Source: Fibrobacterota bacterium (GTDB lineage Bacteria > Fibrobacterota > Fibrobacteria > UBA5070). From it: a DNA stretch of 64,000 nt. A program made the position numbers and the translations under genes. Below are positions 27,540 to 36,995 of the stretch, piece by piece. The notes below the pieces were generated by a model. It ran no database searches. It had not been told where the DNA came from and saw only the letters and a program-made list of their open reading frames with translations. The stretch is taken from NCBI GenBank assembly GCA_016715065.1, contig JADKBN010000002.1, forward strand, positions 310,001-374,000. Reading direction: 5' to 3'. How positions within the stretch are numbered: position 1 is the stretch's first letter; every line of letters starts with the position of its first letter.

Positions 27540-28010
27540 ATGTCTGGATTATTTCCCGAAGTGCGTCGTGAAATCACAAGTCTGGTGGATAAGTGGGAGA
27601 AGATCCTCCTGGGCTTCCCGCTGGATCTGATCACGAGTCGACGCAACCAGCAAAACAGGACCATCAAGGAAATCCTGGGGCATCTTGTCGATTCGGCGGC
27701 AAACAACCACCAGCGAATGGTCCGGCTTCAATACGCCAGGGAATTGAGCTTTCCGGATTATCGCCAGGACAACGATCTGTGGATCCGGCTCCAGAACTAC
27801 CAACAGGCCGATTGGGGCCAGCTTGTCGCGTTCTGGCGGCTGTACAACCTCCATCTCGTGTCTGTCATCGGGAACATCGATCCGAAGTGCCTGGGGAACA
27901 CATGGCGTGATTTCGAAGGGACCGCGGTCACTCTCCGCGAGATGGTGGAGGGTTACCTAAGGCACCTGAACTTGCACCTGGATGAAATCAAAGCGTTGCA
28001 CGAAGATTGA
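27540..28010 (+). CDS. DinB-like family protein
   Basis: 156 residues. It fits the four-helix DinB/YfiT-like fold: IKEILGHLVDSAANNHQRMV in the first third, with the usual metal-site His of helix 2 (GHLVDS) and LRHLNLHLDEIK near the end (HxxxH-type), plus DNDLWIRLQNYQQADW. Members are metal-binding proteins of mixed or unknown function, some of them thiol-dependent transferases or stress proteins. The gene lies just upstream of kptA, with 13 bases between them, and may be co-transcribed. Confidence 0.75.
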   Translation: MSGLFPEVRREITSLVDKWEKILLGFPLDLITSRRNQQNRTIKEILGHLVDSAANNHQRMVRLQYARELSFPDYRQDNDLWIRLQNYQQADWGQLVAFWRLYNLHLVSVIGNIDPKCLGNTWRDFEGTAVTLREMVEGYLRHLNLHLDEIKALHED

Positions 28011-28023
28011 AAGGCGCCCTCGC

Positions 28024-28566
28024 ATGAACAAAAACCTCGTTTCCAGAAGCAAATTCCTGAGCCTGCTCTTGCGCCACGCCCCCGAGACCATCGGGTTGTC
28101 GCTGGACGCCCAAGGCTGGGCAAACCTGTCGGATTTGGTGAGGCTGGTCAACGCCTCCGGCACCGCGATCGGTTTGGACGACATCTACGAAATAGTCGAG
28201 ACCAACGAAAAGAAGCGCTTCGAGATCAGCCTCGACGACCAGCGGATCCGCGCCGTGCAGGGGCATTCCATCGAGGTGGACCTCCAGTTGGAGCCAACAA
28301 CTCCTCCAGAGCTACTCTACCACGGCACAGCCAGAGGCTCGGTGGAAAGCATTCTGGCCCAAGGCATCCGCAAAGGCAAGCGCCAATACGTCCATCTGTC
28401 CCAGGAAGTGTCCACCGCCCTGCAAGTGGGCGGTCGCCACGGCAAGCCCGTCGCACTCGTGGTGGAATCCGCTAAAATGGCACAGGCAGGCCACCTCTTC
28501 TACAAGGCAAAAAACGGCGTATGGCTGACAGATCATGTCCCGCCAGAGCGGGTGCGGACGGAGTGA
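28024..28566 (+). CDS. kptA: RNA 2'-phosphotransferase (Tpt1/KptA family)
   Basis: 180 residues from ATG 28024 (MNKNLVSRSKFLSLLLRHAP). It has the family signature: SKFLSLLLRH near the N-terminus with the catalytic Arg-His, then a winged-helix part (GWANLSDLVRLVN), RIRAVQGHSIEVDL, YHGTA, GIRKGKRQYVHLS and the ADP-ribosyltransferase-like C-terminal half (PVALVVESAKM, FYKAKNGVWLTDHVPPE). It transfers an internal RNA 2'-phosphate to NAD+. In bacteria it probably serves RNA repair or detoxification because tRNA splicing of the eukaryotic kind is absent. Length and motifs are complete. Confidence 0.92.
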   Translation: MNKNLVSRSKFLSLLLRHAPETIGLSLDAQGWANLSDLVRLVNASGTAIGLDDIYEIVETNEKKRFEISLDDQRIRAVQGHSIEVDLQLEPTTPPELLYHGTARGSVESILAQGIRKGKRQYVHLSQEVSTALQVGGRHGKPVALVVESAKMAQAGHLFYKAKNGVWLTDHVPPERVRTE

Positions 28567-28644
28567 AAATCCGTCAAAATCGATTCGATGTAATCGCCCA
28601 AGAAAGCCGCCAAACAGGGCTGGCACTAAATGCCGCTCCAAAAC

Positions 28645-28799
28645 TGGCAGGGGTTCCAAGGGGGCGAGGCTATTCGGAGGGCTGGTCATCCAGCCCGTAG
28701 AGCCCGAGCCCCCTGGCGCGCGGGATTGCAAAGGGCCGCCGCGCAGCGGTCCTTTGCCACGAGGAGGTACAGGAGGAGCGTGAAGCGTCCTCCTGTAAA
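28645..28799. repeat. Dispersed repeat R2, copy 2
   Basis: The second copy of the element at 8967-9123 (TGGCAGGGGTTCCAAGGGGG through TCCTCCTGTAAA). The inner hairpin differs by paired changes: GGCTGG/CCAGCC here against GGCCGG/CCGGCC in copy 1. It is followed by a further hairpin, GCCGGTGC/GCACCGGC. It fills most of the 443-base gap between kptA and the next gene. Confidence 0.8.
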
Positions 28800-28888
28800 C
28801 CAAAGCCGGTGCGGAGCACCGGCAAAAAACGAAAACCCGCTTTAAGAAGAAAATCCGCAATAGGAAAAAGCCGCGCCGCAGGCGAAAA

Positions 28889-28904
28889 CGAGATCTAAAT
28901 CCCA
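28889..28904 (+). promoter_or_regulatory. Decayed CRP-type promoter module
   Basis: CGAGATCTAAATCCCA followed by GATTTCC keeps the core and right flank of the module found at 2996, 16644 and 18508, but has lost the outer TGTGA and TCACA bases. It lies about 105 bp upstream of the ATG at 29010, the same distance as at 16764. Confidence 0.35.
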
Positions 28905-29009
28905 GATTTCCTTTCCCACTTTCACCATATTTCCAACACGCGCCCGGCCTTTGGCAGCACCTTCGGAAATCGGTGGATCTCAGGCTCTCGCGAGAAAAGG
29001 ATCGCCCCC

Positions 29010-29579
29010 ATGCTCTCAAAAATCCTCGCCTGGTTCTGGTACAGCTCTTCCACGGAGTCCTCGGCGCCCTCGCGTCTTCAGCCGTTGGCCGCGCGCAAGC
29101 CCGCCGAGCCAGGGATGTTCCAGAAGATGCGCGACATGCAATTGCGGACGCCTCCTTCGGAAATGGGACTCACCAAAACTTCCGACGACCAGATCGTGGG
29201 AGTCTGCATGGAGCAATCGATCGGCAACGCGGTCATGAGCTTGCGCTGTTTTGTGGATGGAACCGTGAGTCTGTACTTCTCTACCGGCGCCGCGATCATC
29301 GGGGTTGGGCAGCACGAACAGGGAAGGGAAAAGGGGTTGGCCTTCGTGAAAGCGTCAAGCCAATTCCAAGAACACCTCACCCTCGATCAGAAATTGGCCT
29401 TGCCTGAAGATGGGCAGACCCGATTCATCCTAGTGCGCTTCGATGGAACGTTTTCCGCTGGGACACTCACAGTGGATCTGGGTGAAAATCGATCGCCCCT
29501 TTCGCCCTTGTTCCGCCTGGGGCACGAAGTAATCACGGTGGCGCGTCTTCTCCAAGAAAGTCGGTCCAAAGATGCGTAG
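29010..29579 (+). CDS. Conserved-looking soluble protein of unknown function
   Basis: 189 residues from ATG 29010 with GGATCGCCCCC upstream. It starts with a short hydrophobic stretch (MLSKILAWFWYSS), a disordered part, then a compact alpha/beta region: SEMGLTKTSDDQIVGVCMEQ, SLRCFVDGTVSLYFSTGAAI, QTRFILVRFDGTFSAGTLTV. No family was recognised. The fold cue (a small domain with repeated beta strands and a late helix) gives no function. A decayed copy of the CRP-type promoter module precedes it. Confidence 0.6.
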   Translation: MLSKILAWFWYSSSTESSAPSRLQPLAARKPAEPGMFQKMRDMQLRTPPSEMGLTKTSDDQIVGVCMEQSIGNAVMSLRCFVDGTVSLYFSTGAAIIGVGQHEQGREKGLAFVKASSQFQEHLTLDQKLALPEDGQTRFILVRFDGTFSAGTLTVDLGENRSPLSPLFRLGHEVITVARLLQESRSKDA

Positions 29580-29629
29580 AGGTGTTCGCATAGATCAGGG
29601 CGAGATCCACCTTTCTAGTTTCCCTCCCT

Positions 29630-30793
29630 ATGTCCATTTCCCTCAAGATCTTCATTCTTCTGTTCTTTGGCCTCACGGCGACTCACGCCCGCCAGGCGGA
29701 GATCGATTCCGCCAACGGTTGGGGATACCCCTACGACTCCCTGTTGCGCGACCTTTCCCAGTGGAAAAAAAGCCCGTGGGTGAAGGTGGATTCCATCGGT
29801 TCTACCGCGCAGAAGCGCGCGATCTGGATGGTGTCCATCACCGATTCTACCGACAGTGTGGGGTCGGTGGAAGGGCGCAAGGATGGGAAGTTTCGCATGG
29901 TTGCACACGCCCGCACGCATCCGTCGGAGGTGCAAGCCCAGCGAGTGGCCAACGAGATGATCCGTTTCTTGTTGGATACAGGAGAAGTTTCGCGGAGTCT
30001 GCGGCGGGATTTCGTGTGGAACATCATCCCCATGTACAACCCCGACGGGGTGGAGAAGCGGTATTCTCGACTCAATGGCAACCAGGTAAACCTGGAGACG
30101 GACTGGAACACCAAGGTGATGCAGCCTGAATCGAGCGCACTGAAGGCTTGGTTCTCGTATTTGTACGCAGGCAAGTGCCGACCGTGGGTGGCTCTGAACC
30201 TCCATTCCGACCAAGTCAATGGGTATCGATTCTTCTTCTACCATCTACCCGGTGGCACATCTTCCATGTACGCGACCTTGGAGCAGGACTACATCAATCG
30301 GGTTCGGAGCCAATTTCCCGGCGGCATCAAACCATACAGCCAAATCTCAAGCTGGCCAGACAGCACATCCGTTCCCGACAATCGGCTCCTGTACCCGGAA
30401 GGGTTTTGGTGGAAAACGGCGAGAGAAGCGGTGATGGCCCTCACCTACGAGGACGACAACTCCTACACGGCCAGCGATTTCGACAAGACTGGTCGGGCAA
30501 TTGTGCTCGGGTCGGCAGAGTACGTTCTGGGCAGGGGAGTGGCGATTCGCCAGGTGCCCCGAGGCGCAGGAAGTCGCATTTTGCTGGGCACGCGAGGCGT
30601 GGACATCCGCTCGCAAGGCGCAGGTGAGCGTTGGGAACTGCGCGACCTCCAAGGTCGGAATTTGTCGTCGGGCGTCTTGTCCGGCGATATCCACCTGGAT
30701 TGGTCCGCCCTCCCCGGCCAAGGCCCCAGAATCCTACTCCTCACCGGCGGCCGCGACCCCGCCGAATCCACCATGCTCCCCATGGTGCGCTAA
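29630..30793 (+). CDS. Secreted M14-family zinc carboxypeptidase with C-terminal sorting-type tail
   Basis: 387 residues. Signal peptide MSISLKIFILLFFGLTATHA. The M14 fold shows the zinc ligands in ARTHPSEVQAQ (H-P-S-E) and the later His in ALNLHSDQ, plus IIPMYNPDGVEKRYSRLNGN with the substrate-binding region. ALTYEDDNSYTASDF supplies a candidate catalytic Glu late in the domain. It cleaves C-terminal residues from peptides, or trims cell-wall peptides, outside the cytoplasm. The last 65 residues (WELRDLQGRNLSSGVLSG ... LDWSALPGQGPRILLL) have the L-x-G-R plus G-x-hydrophobic pattern of the sorting tails seen in the proteins at 50493, 52920 and 55290. Confidence 0.8.
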   Translation: MSISLKIFILLFFGLTATHARQAEIDSANGWGYPYDSLLRDLSQWKKSPWVKVDSIGSTAQKRAIWMVSITDSTDSVGSVEGRKDGKFRMVAHARTHPSEVQAQRVANEMIRFLLDTGEVSRSLRRDFVWNIIPMYNPDGVEKRYSRLNGNQVNLETDWNTKVMQPESSALKAWFSYLYAGKCRPWVALNLHSDQVNGYRFFFYHLPGGTSSMYATLEQDYINRVRSQFPGGIKPYSQISSWPDSTSVPDNRLLYPEGFWWKTAREAVMALTYEDDNSYTASDFDKTGRAIVLGSAEYVLGRGVAIRQVPRGAGSRILLGTRGVDIRSQGAGERWELRDLQGRNLSSGVLSGDIHLDWSALPGQGPRILLLTGGRDPAESTMLPMVR

Positions 30794-30824
30794 GGGCCAG
30801 AGGAAAATCCGAAGCTCCGCCTGC

Positions 30825-30907
30825 CGCCGCCCTTCGATACGATCAGCCGCTCCCTGAGTGGCGCCTTCGGCGCTGTATCGAAGGGCGGCTGATCACTCAG
30901 GGAACGG
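30825..30907. repeat. REP-like palindromic element
   Basis: CCGCCCTTCGATAC is paired with GTATCGAAGGGCGG around GCGCCTTCGGCGC, ending in CACTCAGGGAACGG. It shares CCCTTCGATAC and CTCAGGGAACGG with the elements at 50310-50452 and 52715-52860. Repeats of this type are scattered in intergenic DNA of many bacteria. Confidence 0.75.
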
Positions 30908-30934
30908 CGGCTTTCCATGCGAAAACCAGCCCAA

Positions 30935-31090
30935 GCAGGGCGAACGGGGTCTGGGGGCTCGCATATTCGAAGGGCCGGGTGTTTCCGGCCCTTCGAGCTC
31001 GAGCCCCCAGTGGCGGTTCCCAAAGGGATGCCAGAATCCCTTTGGTCGGGGTCTGGGTGCCGACGCACCCAGGAAACGGCACTCGGGCCG
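30935..31090. repeat. Modular hairpin region
   Basis: Outer pairing GGGGGCTCG...CGAGCCCCC, inner CGAAGGGCCGG...CCGGCCCTTCG, then CCAAAGGGAT...ATCCCTTTGG and CTGGGTGC...GCACCCAG. The order (long nested hairpin, then two simple hairpins with short fixed linkers) is that of repeat R2, but all the stem sequences differ. It looks like a diverged member. Confidence 0.55.
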
Positions 31091-31110
31091 TAACCCGAGA
31101 AAGCCATTGC

Positions 31111-31148
31111 AAAGAAAAAGCCCCCAACCATGCTCGGTTGAGGGCTTT
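31111..31148 (-). terminator. Intrinsic terminator of the sigma factor gene
   Basis: On the minus strand AAAGCCCTCAACC and GGTTGGGGGCTTT form a 13-bp stem with one wobble and a 6-base loop, followed by TTCTTT. It lies 22 bases after the stop at 31170. Confidence 0.9.
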
Positions 31149-31169
31149 CGCAAGAATTGAGGAGTTAAA

Positions 31170-32021
31170 TCAGGCCGCCAGCGCCAAGCGCCCCGCCTGC
31201 TCGCGAATCCGCCCCAGCGCCTTTTCCTTGATCTGGCGCACGCGCTCCTTGGAAAGTCCCACTACCTTGCCGATTTCCTGCAAGTTGAAGGCCTCGCCGT
31301 AGCCGACCCCGAAATACATGCACAGGACCCTGCGCTCCATGTCGGGGAGGTTGGCCACCATCTCCTGGAGGTTGGCGAGTTCGTCGATGGCTTCCACATG
31401 GGCGTCGGGAAGTACGGTCTCGTCGTCCTGGATCATGTCCAGCAGGCTGGAGTCACCTTCTTCGTCCAGCTTGGAGTCCAGGCTGGCGTGGCGCTGGCCC
31501 ATCTCGATGACCTTTTCCACTGACTCCGACGACATCTCCATCCGGCGACCGAGCTCGGTGGAATCCGTGACCCAGGCGCCGCCGATGGCCTGCGAAACCG
31601 GGTGGTTCACCTTGCTGAAGCGACGCAGGATTAGTTCCTTCTCGGCACTGATACGGACCAAGCGAGCCTTCTCGGCGATGGCGCGGGTGATCGACTGACG
31701 GATCCACCATACGGCGTACGAGATGAACTTGAGGTCGCGGCTGGTATCAAAACGATTGGCAGCCTCGATGAGGCCCACGTTGCCTTCGTTGATGAGCTCG
31801 GGCAGCGAAAGCCCCTGGTTGCGGTACAAGAAGGCGACGTTGACCACGAATCGTAGATTGGAAACAATGAGCCGTTCCTTGGCGCGCTCGTCACCGGTGG
31901 CGAGCTTGTCCAGGATGGCGCGTTCTTCGGCGCGGGTGAGCAGGCGATAACGCTGGATATCCTTGATGTACTGGTTGTAGAGCGTGGCGCCTTCCCAAGA
32001 TTCCTTCAGCAAGCTGGCCAT
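31170..32021 (-). CDS. RNA polymerase sigma factor, sigma-70 primary type (short)
   Basis: 283 residues. It has regions 1.2 to 4.2 in order: LYNQYIKDIQRYRLLTRAEE (1.2), then the region 2 core with RLIVSNLRFVVNVAFLYRNQ, LPELINEGNVGLIEAANRFD and FISYAVWWIRQSITRAIAEK. Region 3 follows (VRISAEKELILRRFSKVNHP), and region 4.2 has LQEIGKVVGLSKERVRQIKE. The short N-terminus without region 1.1 resembles the primary sigma of Bacteroidetes-like bacteria. An RpoH-type role cannot be ruled out because the NLRFVV-W-I pattern is shared. Start ATG 32021 has AAGGAG 6 bases upstream. It is divergent from the tRNA-tuf cluster. It probably serves general transcription. Confidence 0.85.
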   Translation of the reverse strand: MASLLKESWEGATLYNQYIKDIQRYRLLTRAEERAILDKLATGDERAKERLIVSNLRFVVNVAFLYRNQGLSLPELINEGNVGLIEAANRFDTSRDLKFISYAVWWIRQSITRAIAEKARLVRISAEKELILRRFSKVNHPVSQAIGGAWVTDSTELGRRMEMSSESVEKVIEMGQRHASLDSKLDEEGDSSLLDMIQDDETVLPDAHVEAIDELANLQEMVANLPDMERRVLCMYFGVGYGEAFNLQEIGKVVGLSKERVRQIKEKALGRIREQAGRLALAA

Positions 32022-32209
32022 TTTGAACTCCTTCTATCCTCAGTTTGAGGTGTCTGGTTGGTTTGTCCTCACTGAAGGTCGCGTTTTTTCGAGGGGGGAA
32101 TGTCACGGTCGCGTCATGGCTTGGTCGAGACATGGACGTAGTCAGAAGACAAATCAGTCCGGTTTTACAGGAGCGCCAAGAAAAGCATCCAAAAAAACGC
32201 CTCAAGTCC

Positions 32210-32238
32210 TTGACATGACTCGCGTTTGGGCCTACATT
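32210..32238 (+). promoter_or_regulatory. Sigma-70 promoter of the tRNA-tuf transcript
   Basis: TTGACA (32210-32215), a 17-bp spacer and TACATT (32233-32238), 22 bp before the first tRNA. It is a near-ideal stable-RNA promoter. Confidence 0.8.
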
Positions 32239-32260
32239 GCGTGACTCGAATTCCGGGTGT

Positions 32261-32333
32261 GCCAGCGTAGCTCAGTTGGTAGAGCTACTGATTTGTAATC
32301 AGTCGGTCGCAGGTTCAAGTCCTGTCGCTGGCT
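32261..32333 (+). tRNA. tRNA-Thr (anticodon TGT)
   Basis: Acceptor stem GCCAGCG/CGCTGGC, D-arm AGCTCAGTTGGTAGAGC, anticodon loop TTTGTAA (anticodon TGT), T-arm GGTTCAAGTCC. First of four tRNAs ahead of tuf. CCA is not encoded. Confidence 0.95.
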
Positions 32334-32351
32334 TCGCTGGGAGATCGGGAA

Positions 32352-32434
32352 GGGTCGGTGCCCGAGTGGCTAATGGGGGCGGACTGTAAATCCGCTGACG
32401 CGAGTCTACGGTGGTTCGAACCCACCCCGGCCCA
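32352..32434 (+). tRNA. tRNA-Tyr (anticodon GTA)
   Basis: Acceptor stem GGGTCGG/CCGGCCC with one wobble, anticodon stem GCGGA/TCCGC with loop CTGTAAA (anticodon GTA), a long variable arm (class II) and T-loop TTCGAAC. Confidence 0.93.
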
Positions 32435-32465
32435 TCCCGATCGCTCATTGCTCCAGGAATTCAAA

Positions 32466-32538
32466 GCGGACATAACTCAATTGGTAGAGTTCCACCCTTC
32501 CAAGGTGGCTGTTGTGAGTTCGAATCTCATTGTCCGCT
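32466..32538 (+). tRNA. tRNA-Gly (anticodon TCC)
   Basis: Acceptor stem GCGGACA/TGTCCGC, anticodon stem CCACC/GGTGG with loop CTTCCAA (anticodon TCC), T-loop TTCGAAT. Confidence 0.94.
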
Positions 32539-32562
32539 CTTTTCGCATTCGCAGTTAGGTTT

Positions 32563-32634
<72 letters not shown>

Positions 32635-32680
32635 TCGGTCCCAAACTCCCAAGTAAATCTCCGTATCGGAGGAGCGTGTC

Positions 32681-33872
<1,192 letters not shown>

Positions 33873-33911
33873 GTCCGAGGCGATCCGGCCAACCGCCGGA
33901 TCGCTGGCATT

Positions 33912-33984
33912 AGGGGAATAGCTCAATTGGTAGAGTAGCGGTCTCCAAAACCGTTGGTTGTGGGTTCGAGTCCCTCTTCCCCTG
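33912..33984 (+). tRNA. tRNA-Trp (anticodon CCA)
   Basis: Acceptor stem AGGGGAA/TTCCCCT, anticodon stem GCGGT/ACCGT with loop CTCCAAA (anticodon CCA), T-loop TTCGAGT. It lies between tuf and secE, as in many bacteria; rpmG, often found here, is absent. Confidence 0.95.
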
Positions 33985-34006
33985 TTCGATCGCGAAAGGA
34001 TCCTTT

Positions 34007-34198
34007 GTGCGCAAGTTGTACCAATACTTCCTTGAAGTTGTCGCGGAAGGGAAGAAGGTCACCTGGCCTCCTCGCAAGGAGCTCGTGGACAGCACTTGGA
34101 TCGTGATGGGCTTCAGCGTCATGTGCGGCGTTTTGATCACTGGCGTCGATTTTCTAGTCAGTTTCCTTGTTGACTACCTGCTGAAGGGCGGCGCATGA
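34007..34198 (+). CDS. secE: Preprotein translocase subunit SecE
   Basis: 63 residues from GTG 34007 with AAAGGATCC upstream. It has the conserved amphipathic part (FLEVVAEGKKVTWPPRKELV) and one transmembrane segment (FSVMCGVLITGVDFLVSFLV), the minimal single-span SecE. It stabilises SecY in the inner membrane. Its end overlaps the nusG start (ATGA). Confidence 0.93.
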   Translation: MRKLYQYFLEVVAEGKKVTWPPRKELVDSTWIVMGFSVMCGVLITGVDFLVSFLVDYLLKGGA

Positions 34199-34728
34199 AC
34201 TGGTATGTCTTGCACACCTATTCTGGCCAGGAAAACAAGGTCAAGGCCTACATCGAAGAACTGATCGAGCGTCAGGGTTTCCAGGGCGTGATCGGGCAGG
34301 TTCTCCTGCCCTCCCAGGAAGTGGTCCAGGTCCGACACGGCAAAAAAATCCGTCAGTCGCGCAAGGACTTCCCCAGCTACGTGATCCTCGAGATGGACAT
34401 GACAAAGGATGCGCAGCACGCCGTGTTGTCCATCCCTGGCGTAACTCACTTCGTCGGGGTTGGGCAAAAGGCCCAGCCTTTGCGTAAGGCGGAAGTGGAT
34501 CGCATCCTCGGGCGCACCGGTCACGACCGTGGCGAACTCGACGGGCATGCGGTCCAAATCCCGTTCAAGGTTGGCGATGCGGTCCGGATCAACGAAGGTC
34601 CCTTCAAGGATTTCGATGGTACGGTCGAGGATGTCAGCCCGGACAAGGGCAAGCTCAAGGTGCTGGTCAGCGTCTTCGGACGCTCCACTCCGGTCGAGCT
34701 CGACTTCCGTCAAGTGAGCGAAGTTTAA
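34195..34728 (+). CDS. nusG: Transcription termination/antitermination factor NusG
   Basis: 177 residues. The NGN domain has WYVLHTYSGQENKVKAYIEE and the usual PSYVILEM and PGVTHFVGVG segments. The C-terminal KOW domain is FKVGDAVRINEGPFKDFDGT with the end FGRSTPVELDFRQVSEV. It binds RNA polymerase and links it to Rho or ribosomes. The start overlaps secE by 4 bases. Confidence 0.95.
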   Translation: MNWYVLHTYSGQENKVKAYIEELIERQGFQGVIGQVLLPSQEVVQVRHGKKIRQSRKDFPSYVILEMDMTKDAQHAVLSIPGVTHFVGVGQKAQPLRKAEVDRILGRTGHDRGELDGHAVQIPFKVGDAVRINEGPFKDFDGTVEDVSPDKGKLKVLVSVFGRSTPVELDFRQVSEV

Positions 34729-34857
34729 ACCATCCCTGGACAATCGGGCGAAGACAATTTAGTTTTCACCCCCCATTTTTTCCGCGGACCAACTTAACGT
34801 GTTGTCGCCGCAAAAGTTAGCCCGCCACCAGCGGGAGAAGCTTCGGGAGTAACGGCC

Positions 34858-35283
34858 TTGGCCAAGAAAATCACCGGCTACATCAAGCTCCAGATTCCCG
34901 CAGGGGCCGCGAATCCATCGCCTCCCGTGGGCCCTGCCCTCGGTCAAAAGGGCGTCAACATCATGGAGTTCTGCAAGCAGTTCAATGCTCGCACGCAGGA
35001 CCAAAAGGGGATGATCATCCCCATCGTGATCACGGTCTTCGCAGACCGCTCGTTCACGTTCATCACCAAGACCCCCCCGGTGCCGGTCCTTCTCAAGAAG
35101 GCCGCTGGCATCGAGAGCGGTTCGGGTGAACCCAACCGCAAGAAGGTCGGCAAGGTGACCGAGGCGCAAGTCATGGACATCGCCAAGATCAAAATGCCGG
35201 ACCTGAACACACTTTCCATCGAATCTGCGGCCTCGCAGGTTCGTGGAACCGCCGTGAGCATGGGACTCACGGTCGAAGGATAA
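34858..35283 (+). CDS. rplK: 50S ribosomal protein L11
   Basis: 141 residues from TTG 34858 with GGGAGT upstream, the normal family length. Conserved AGAANPSPPVGPALGQKGVN, IMEFCKQFNART and the RNA-binding C-terminal part (QVMDIAKIKMPDLNT, RGTAVSMGLTVEG). It binds 23S rRNA at the GTPase centre. 129 bases separate it from nusG, and a promoter may lie there, though none is obvious. Confidence 0.95.
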   Translation: MAKKITGYIKLQIPAGAANPSPPVGPALGQKGVNIMEFCKQFNARTQDQKGMIIPIVITVFADRSFTFITKTPPVPVLLKKAAGIESGSGEPNRKKVGKVTEAQVMDIAKIKMPDLNTLSIESAASQVRGTAVSMGLTVEG

Positions 35284-35299
35284 ACCAGAGGACTCGTCG

Positions 35300-35992
35300 A
35301 TGAAGCATGGCAAGAAGTATCGGGAGGCCGCAGAAAAAGCGTCCGTTCGCACCGAGTGGGCCCTTCTGGAAGCGATCAAGTTTCTGAAGGATAACCGCGT
35401 GGCCAAGTTCGACGAAACGGTCGAAGTCGCGATGAATCTTGGGGTAGATCCCAAGCATTCCGACCAGATGGTTCGTGGAACGGTCGTTCTGCCCAAGGGG
35501 ACCGGCAAGACGGTCCGCGTGCTTGTGTTCGCCAAGGGTGAAAAAGCCCAGGAAGCACAGACCGCGGGAGCCGATCATGTCGGTGCCGAAGAACTCGTGG
35601 AAAAGATCCAGGGCGGCTGGATGGACTTCGACGTCGTGGTGGCCACTCCGGACACCATGACCATCGTTGGCAAGCTCGCTCGTCTGCTGGGTCCACGTGG
35701 TCTCATGCCCTCGCCCAAAACGGGTACGGTGGGCGTCAACGTCAAGGAGATCCTCGCCGAGCTCAAGGCTGGCAAGATCACCTACCGCGTGGACAAGGGC
35801 GCCAACGTCCAGGCTCTGGTCGGAAAGATCTCCTTCGGAGCGGAAGCTTTGGAAGAGAACGTTCTGGCTCTCATTCGCTCGGTGGTTCGGGCCAAGCCCC
35901 AGACCTCCAAGGGAACCTACGTCAAGAGCATCACCATTTCGTCCACCATGAGCCCCGGTCTTCCGATCGAGCTCTCCGTGGCTCGCGGTTGA
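35300..35992 (+). CDS. rplA: 50S ribosomal protein L1
   Basis: 230 residues from ATG 35300. Typical segments are KFDETVEVAMNLGVDPKHSD, RGTVVLPKGTGKTVRVLVFA, LGPRGLMPSPKTGTV and GKITYRVDKGANVQALVGKI. It forms the L1 stalk and in many bacteria represses its own operon with L11. It begins 16 bases after rplK. Confidence 0.96.
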   Translation: MKHGKKYREAAEKASVRTEWALLEAIKFLKDNRVAKFDETVEVAMNLGVDPKHSDQMVRGTVVLPKGTGKTVRVLVFAKGEKAQEAQTAGADHVGAEELVEKIQGGWMDFDVVVATPDTMTIVGKLARLLGPRGLMPSPKTGTVGVNVKEILAELKAGKITYRVDKGANVQALVGKISFGAEALEENVLALIRSVVRAKPQTSKGTYVKSITISSTMSPGLPIELSVARG

Positions 35993-36002
35993 GGGGACCA
36001 AC

Positions 36003-36536
36003 GTGATTAGCCTCGACAAAAAGAAGCAGACGACCGACTCCCTGGACAAGGCTTTGTCCGACGCGGGTTCGGTGTTCCTCGTCGACTTCGGCCGCATTGT
36101 GGTCGGACACGACGTTGAGCTCCGCAAGGCGCTGAACAAGCAGGGAATCTTCTACCGCGTTGCGAAGAACACGCTGATCCGTCGCGCCTTGAACAAGGCC
36201 GGGATCACTGCTCTGGACAACACGCTGAAGCTCCCTTCCGCCATCTTGGTGGGATCCAAGGACGACCCCATCGCCCCAGCTCGTGCGATCGTGGAATTCC
36301 AGAAGGCCCATGCCGGCTTTTTGGCCTCCAAGATCACCTGGCTCGATGGCGATACGTTCCCTGGAAAAGCGATCGCCGACGTGGCGAAGCTCCCTGGCAA
36401 GCGGGAACTGCAGGCCCAAGTGGTCCAGTTGTTCCTCAGCCCGGGTACCACACTGGTCGGTCTCATCAAGGGACCTGGCTCCAAGATTGCCGGACAGCTC
36501 GAGGCTCTTGTAAAGCGCCTCGACGAAGCTGCCTAA
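36003..36536 (+). CDS. rplJ: 50S ribosomal protein L10
   Basis: 177 residues from GTG 36003 with GAGGGG upstream. It has the L10 N-terminal rRNA-binding domain (DFGRIVVGHDVELRKALNKQ, FYRVAKNTLIRRALNKAG) and a C-terminal helix (IAGQLEALVKRLDEAA) that carries L7/L12 dimers. It follows rplA by 10 bases and lies 37 bases before rplL. Confidence 0.95.
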   Translation: MISLDKKKQTTDSLDKALSDAGSVFLVDFGRIVVGHDVELRKALNKQGIFYRVAKNTLIRRALNKAGITALDNTLKLPSAILVGSKDDPIAPARAIVEFQKAHAGFLASKITWLDGDTFPGKAIADVAKLPGKRELQAQVVQLFLSPGTTLVGLIKGPGSKIAGQLEALVKRLDEAA

Positions 36537-36573
36537 GAATTCACCAACCATCCAATCCTCAGAGGAATCCACA

Positions 36574-36969
36574 ATGTCCGACACCAAGACCTACGCTGCT
36601 GAAATCGTCGACCTCGGCGAAAAGATCATCAACCTCTCGCTGGCCCAGGCCCGCGCCCTCTCCGAGTACCTGAAGGAAGTTCACGGTCTCGAAGCTGCCG
36701 CCGGCGGCGTCATGATGGCCGCTGCTCCTGTAGCCGCTGCTCCTGTCGAAGAAGAGAAGACCGAATTCGACGTCGTTCTGACCGAAGCCGGCGCCAACAA
36801 GATCGGCGTCATCAAGGTCGTTCGCGAACTGACCGGTCTGGGACTCAAGGAAGCCAAAGACCTCGTTGACGGAGCTCCCAAGAACGTCAAGGACGCCGTG
36901 GCCAAGGCCGACGCCGAGTCGATGAAGAAGAAGTTGGAAGAGGCTGGAGCCAAAGTCATCTTGAAGTAA
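36574..36969 (+). CDS. rplL: 50S ribosomal protein L7/L12
   Basis: 131 residues from ATG 36574 with AGAGGAATCC upstream. It has the N-terminal dimer region (IINLSLAQARALSEYLKEVH), an alanine-rich hinge and the C-terminal domain (KTEFDVVLTEAGANKIGVIK, LGLKEAKDLVDGAPKNVK, KLEEAGAKVILK). It is slightly longer than the usual 120-125. It recruits translation factors. Confidence 0.96.
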   Translation: MSDTKTYAAEIVDLGEKIINLSLAQARALSEYLKEVHGLEAAAGGVMMAAAPVAAAPVEEEKTEFDVVLTEAGANKIGVIKVVRELTGLGLKEAKDLVDGAPKNVKDAVAKADAESMKKKLEEAGAKVILK

Positions 36970-36995
36970 GGGTGTCTTTCTTCTCAGAACAATCT

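Noticed and set aside
27275..27571. A 98-codon open frame between the unknown gene and the DinB-like gene
   Set aside because: It overlaps the DinB-like start and has no ribosome site or family match. A second frame over its last part also looks coding (ECDPEPNEELRNRHLDPKPE), so it could be a broken gene, but neither reading can be supported.
31170..32021. Heat-shock sigma factor RpoH
   Set aside because: The sequence fits the short primary type as well or better (regions 1.2-4.2 with standard 2.4 and 4.2 motifs), and the RpoH box was not clear. The gene symbol was left empty for this reason.
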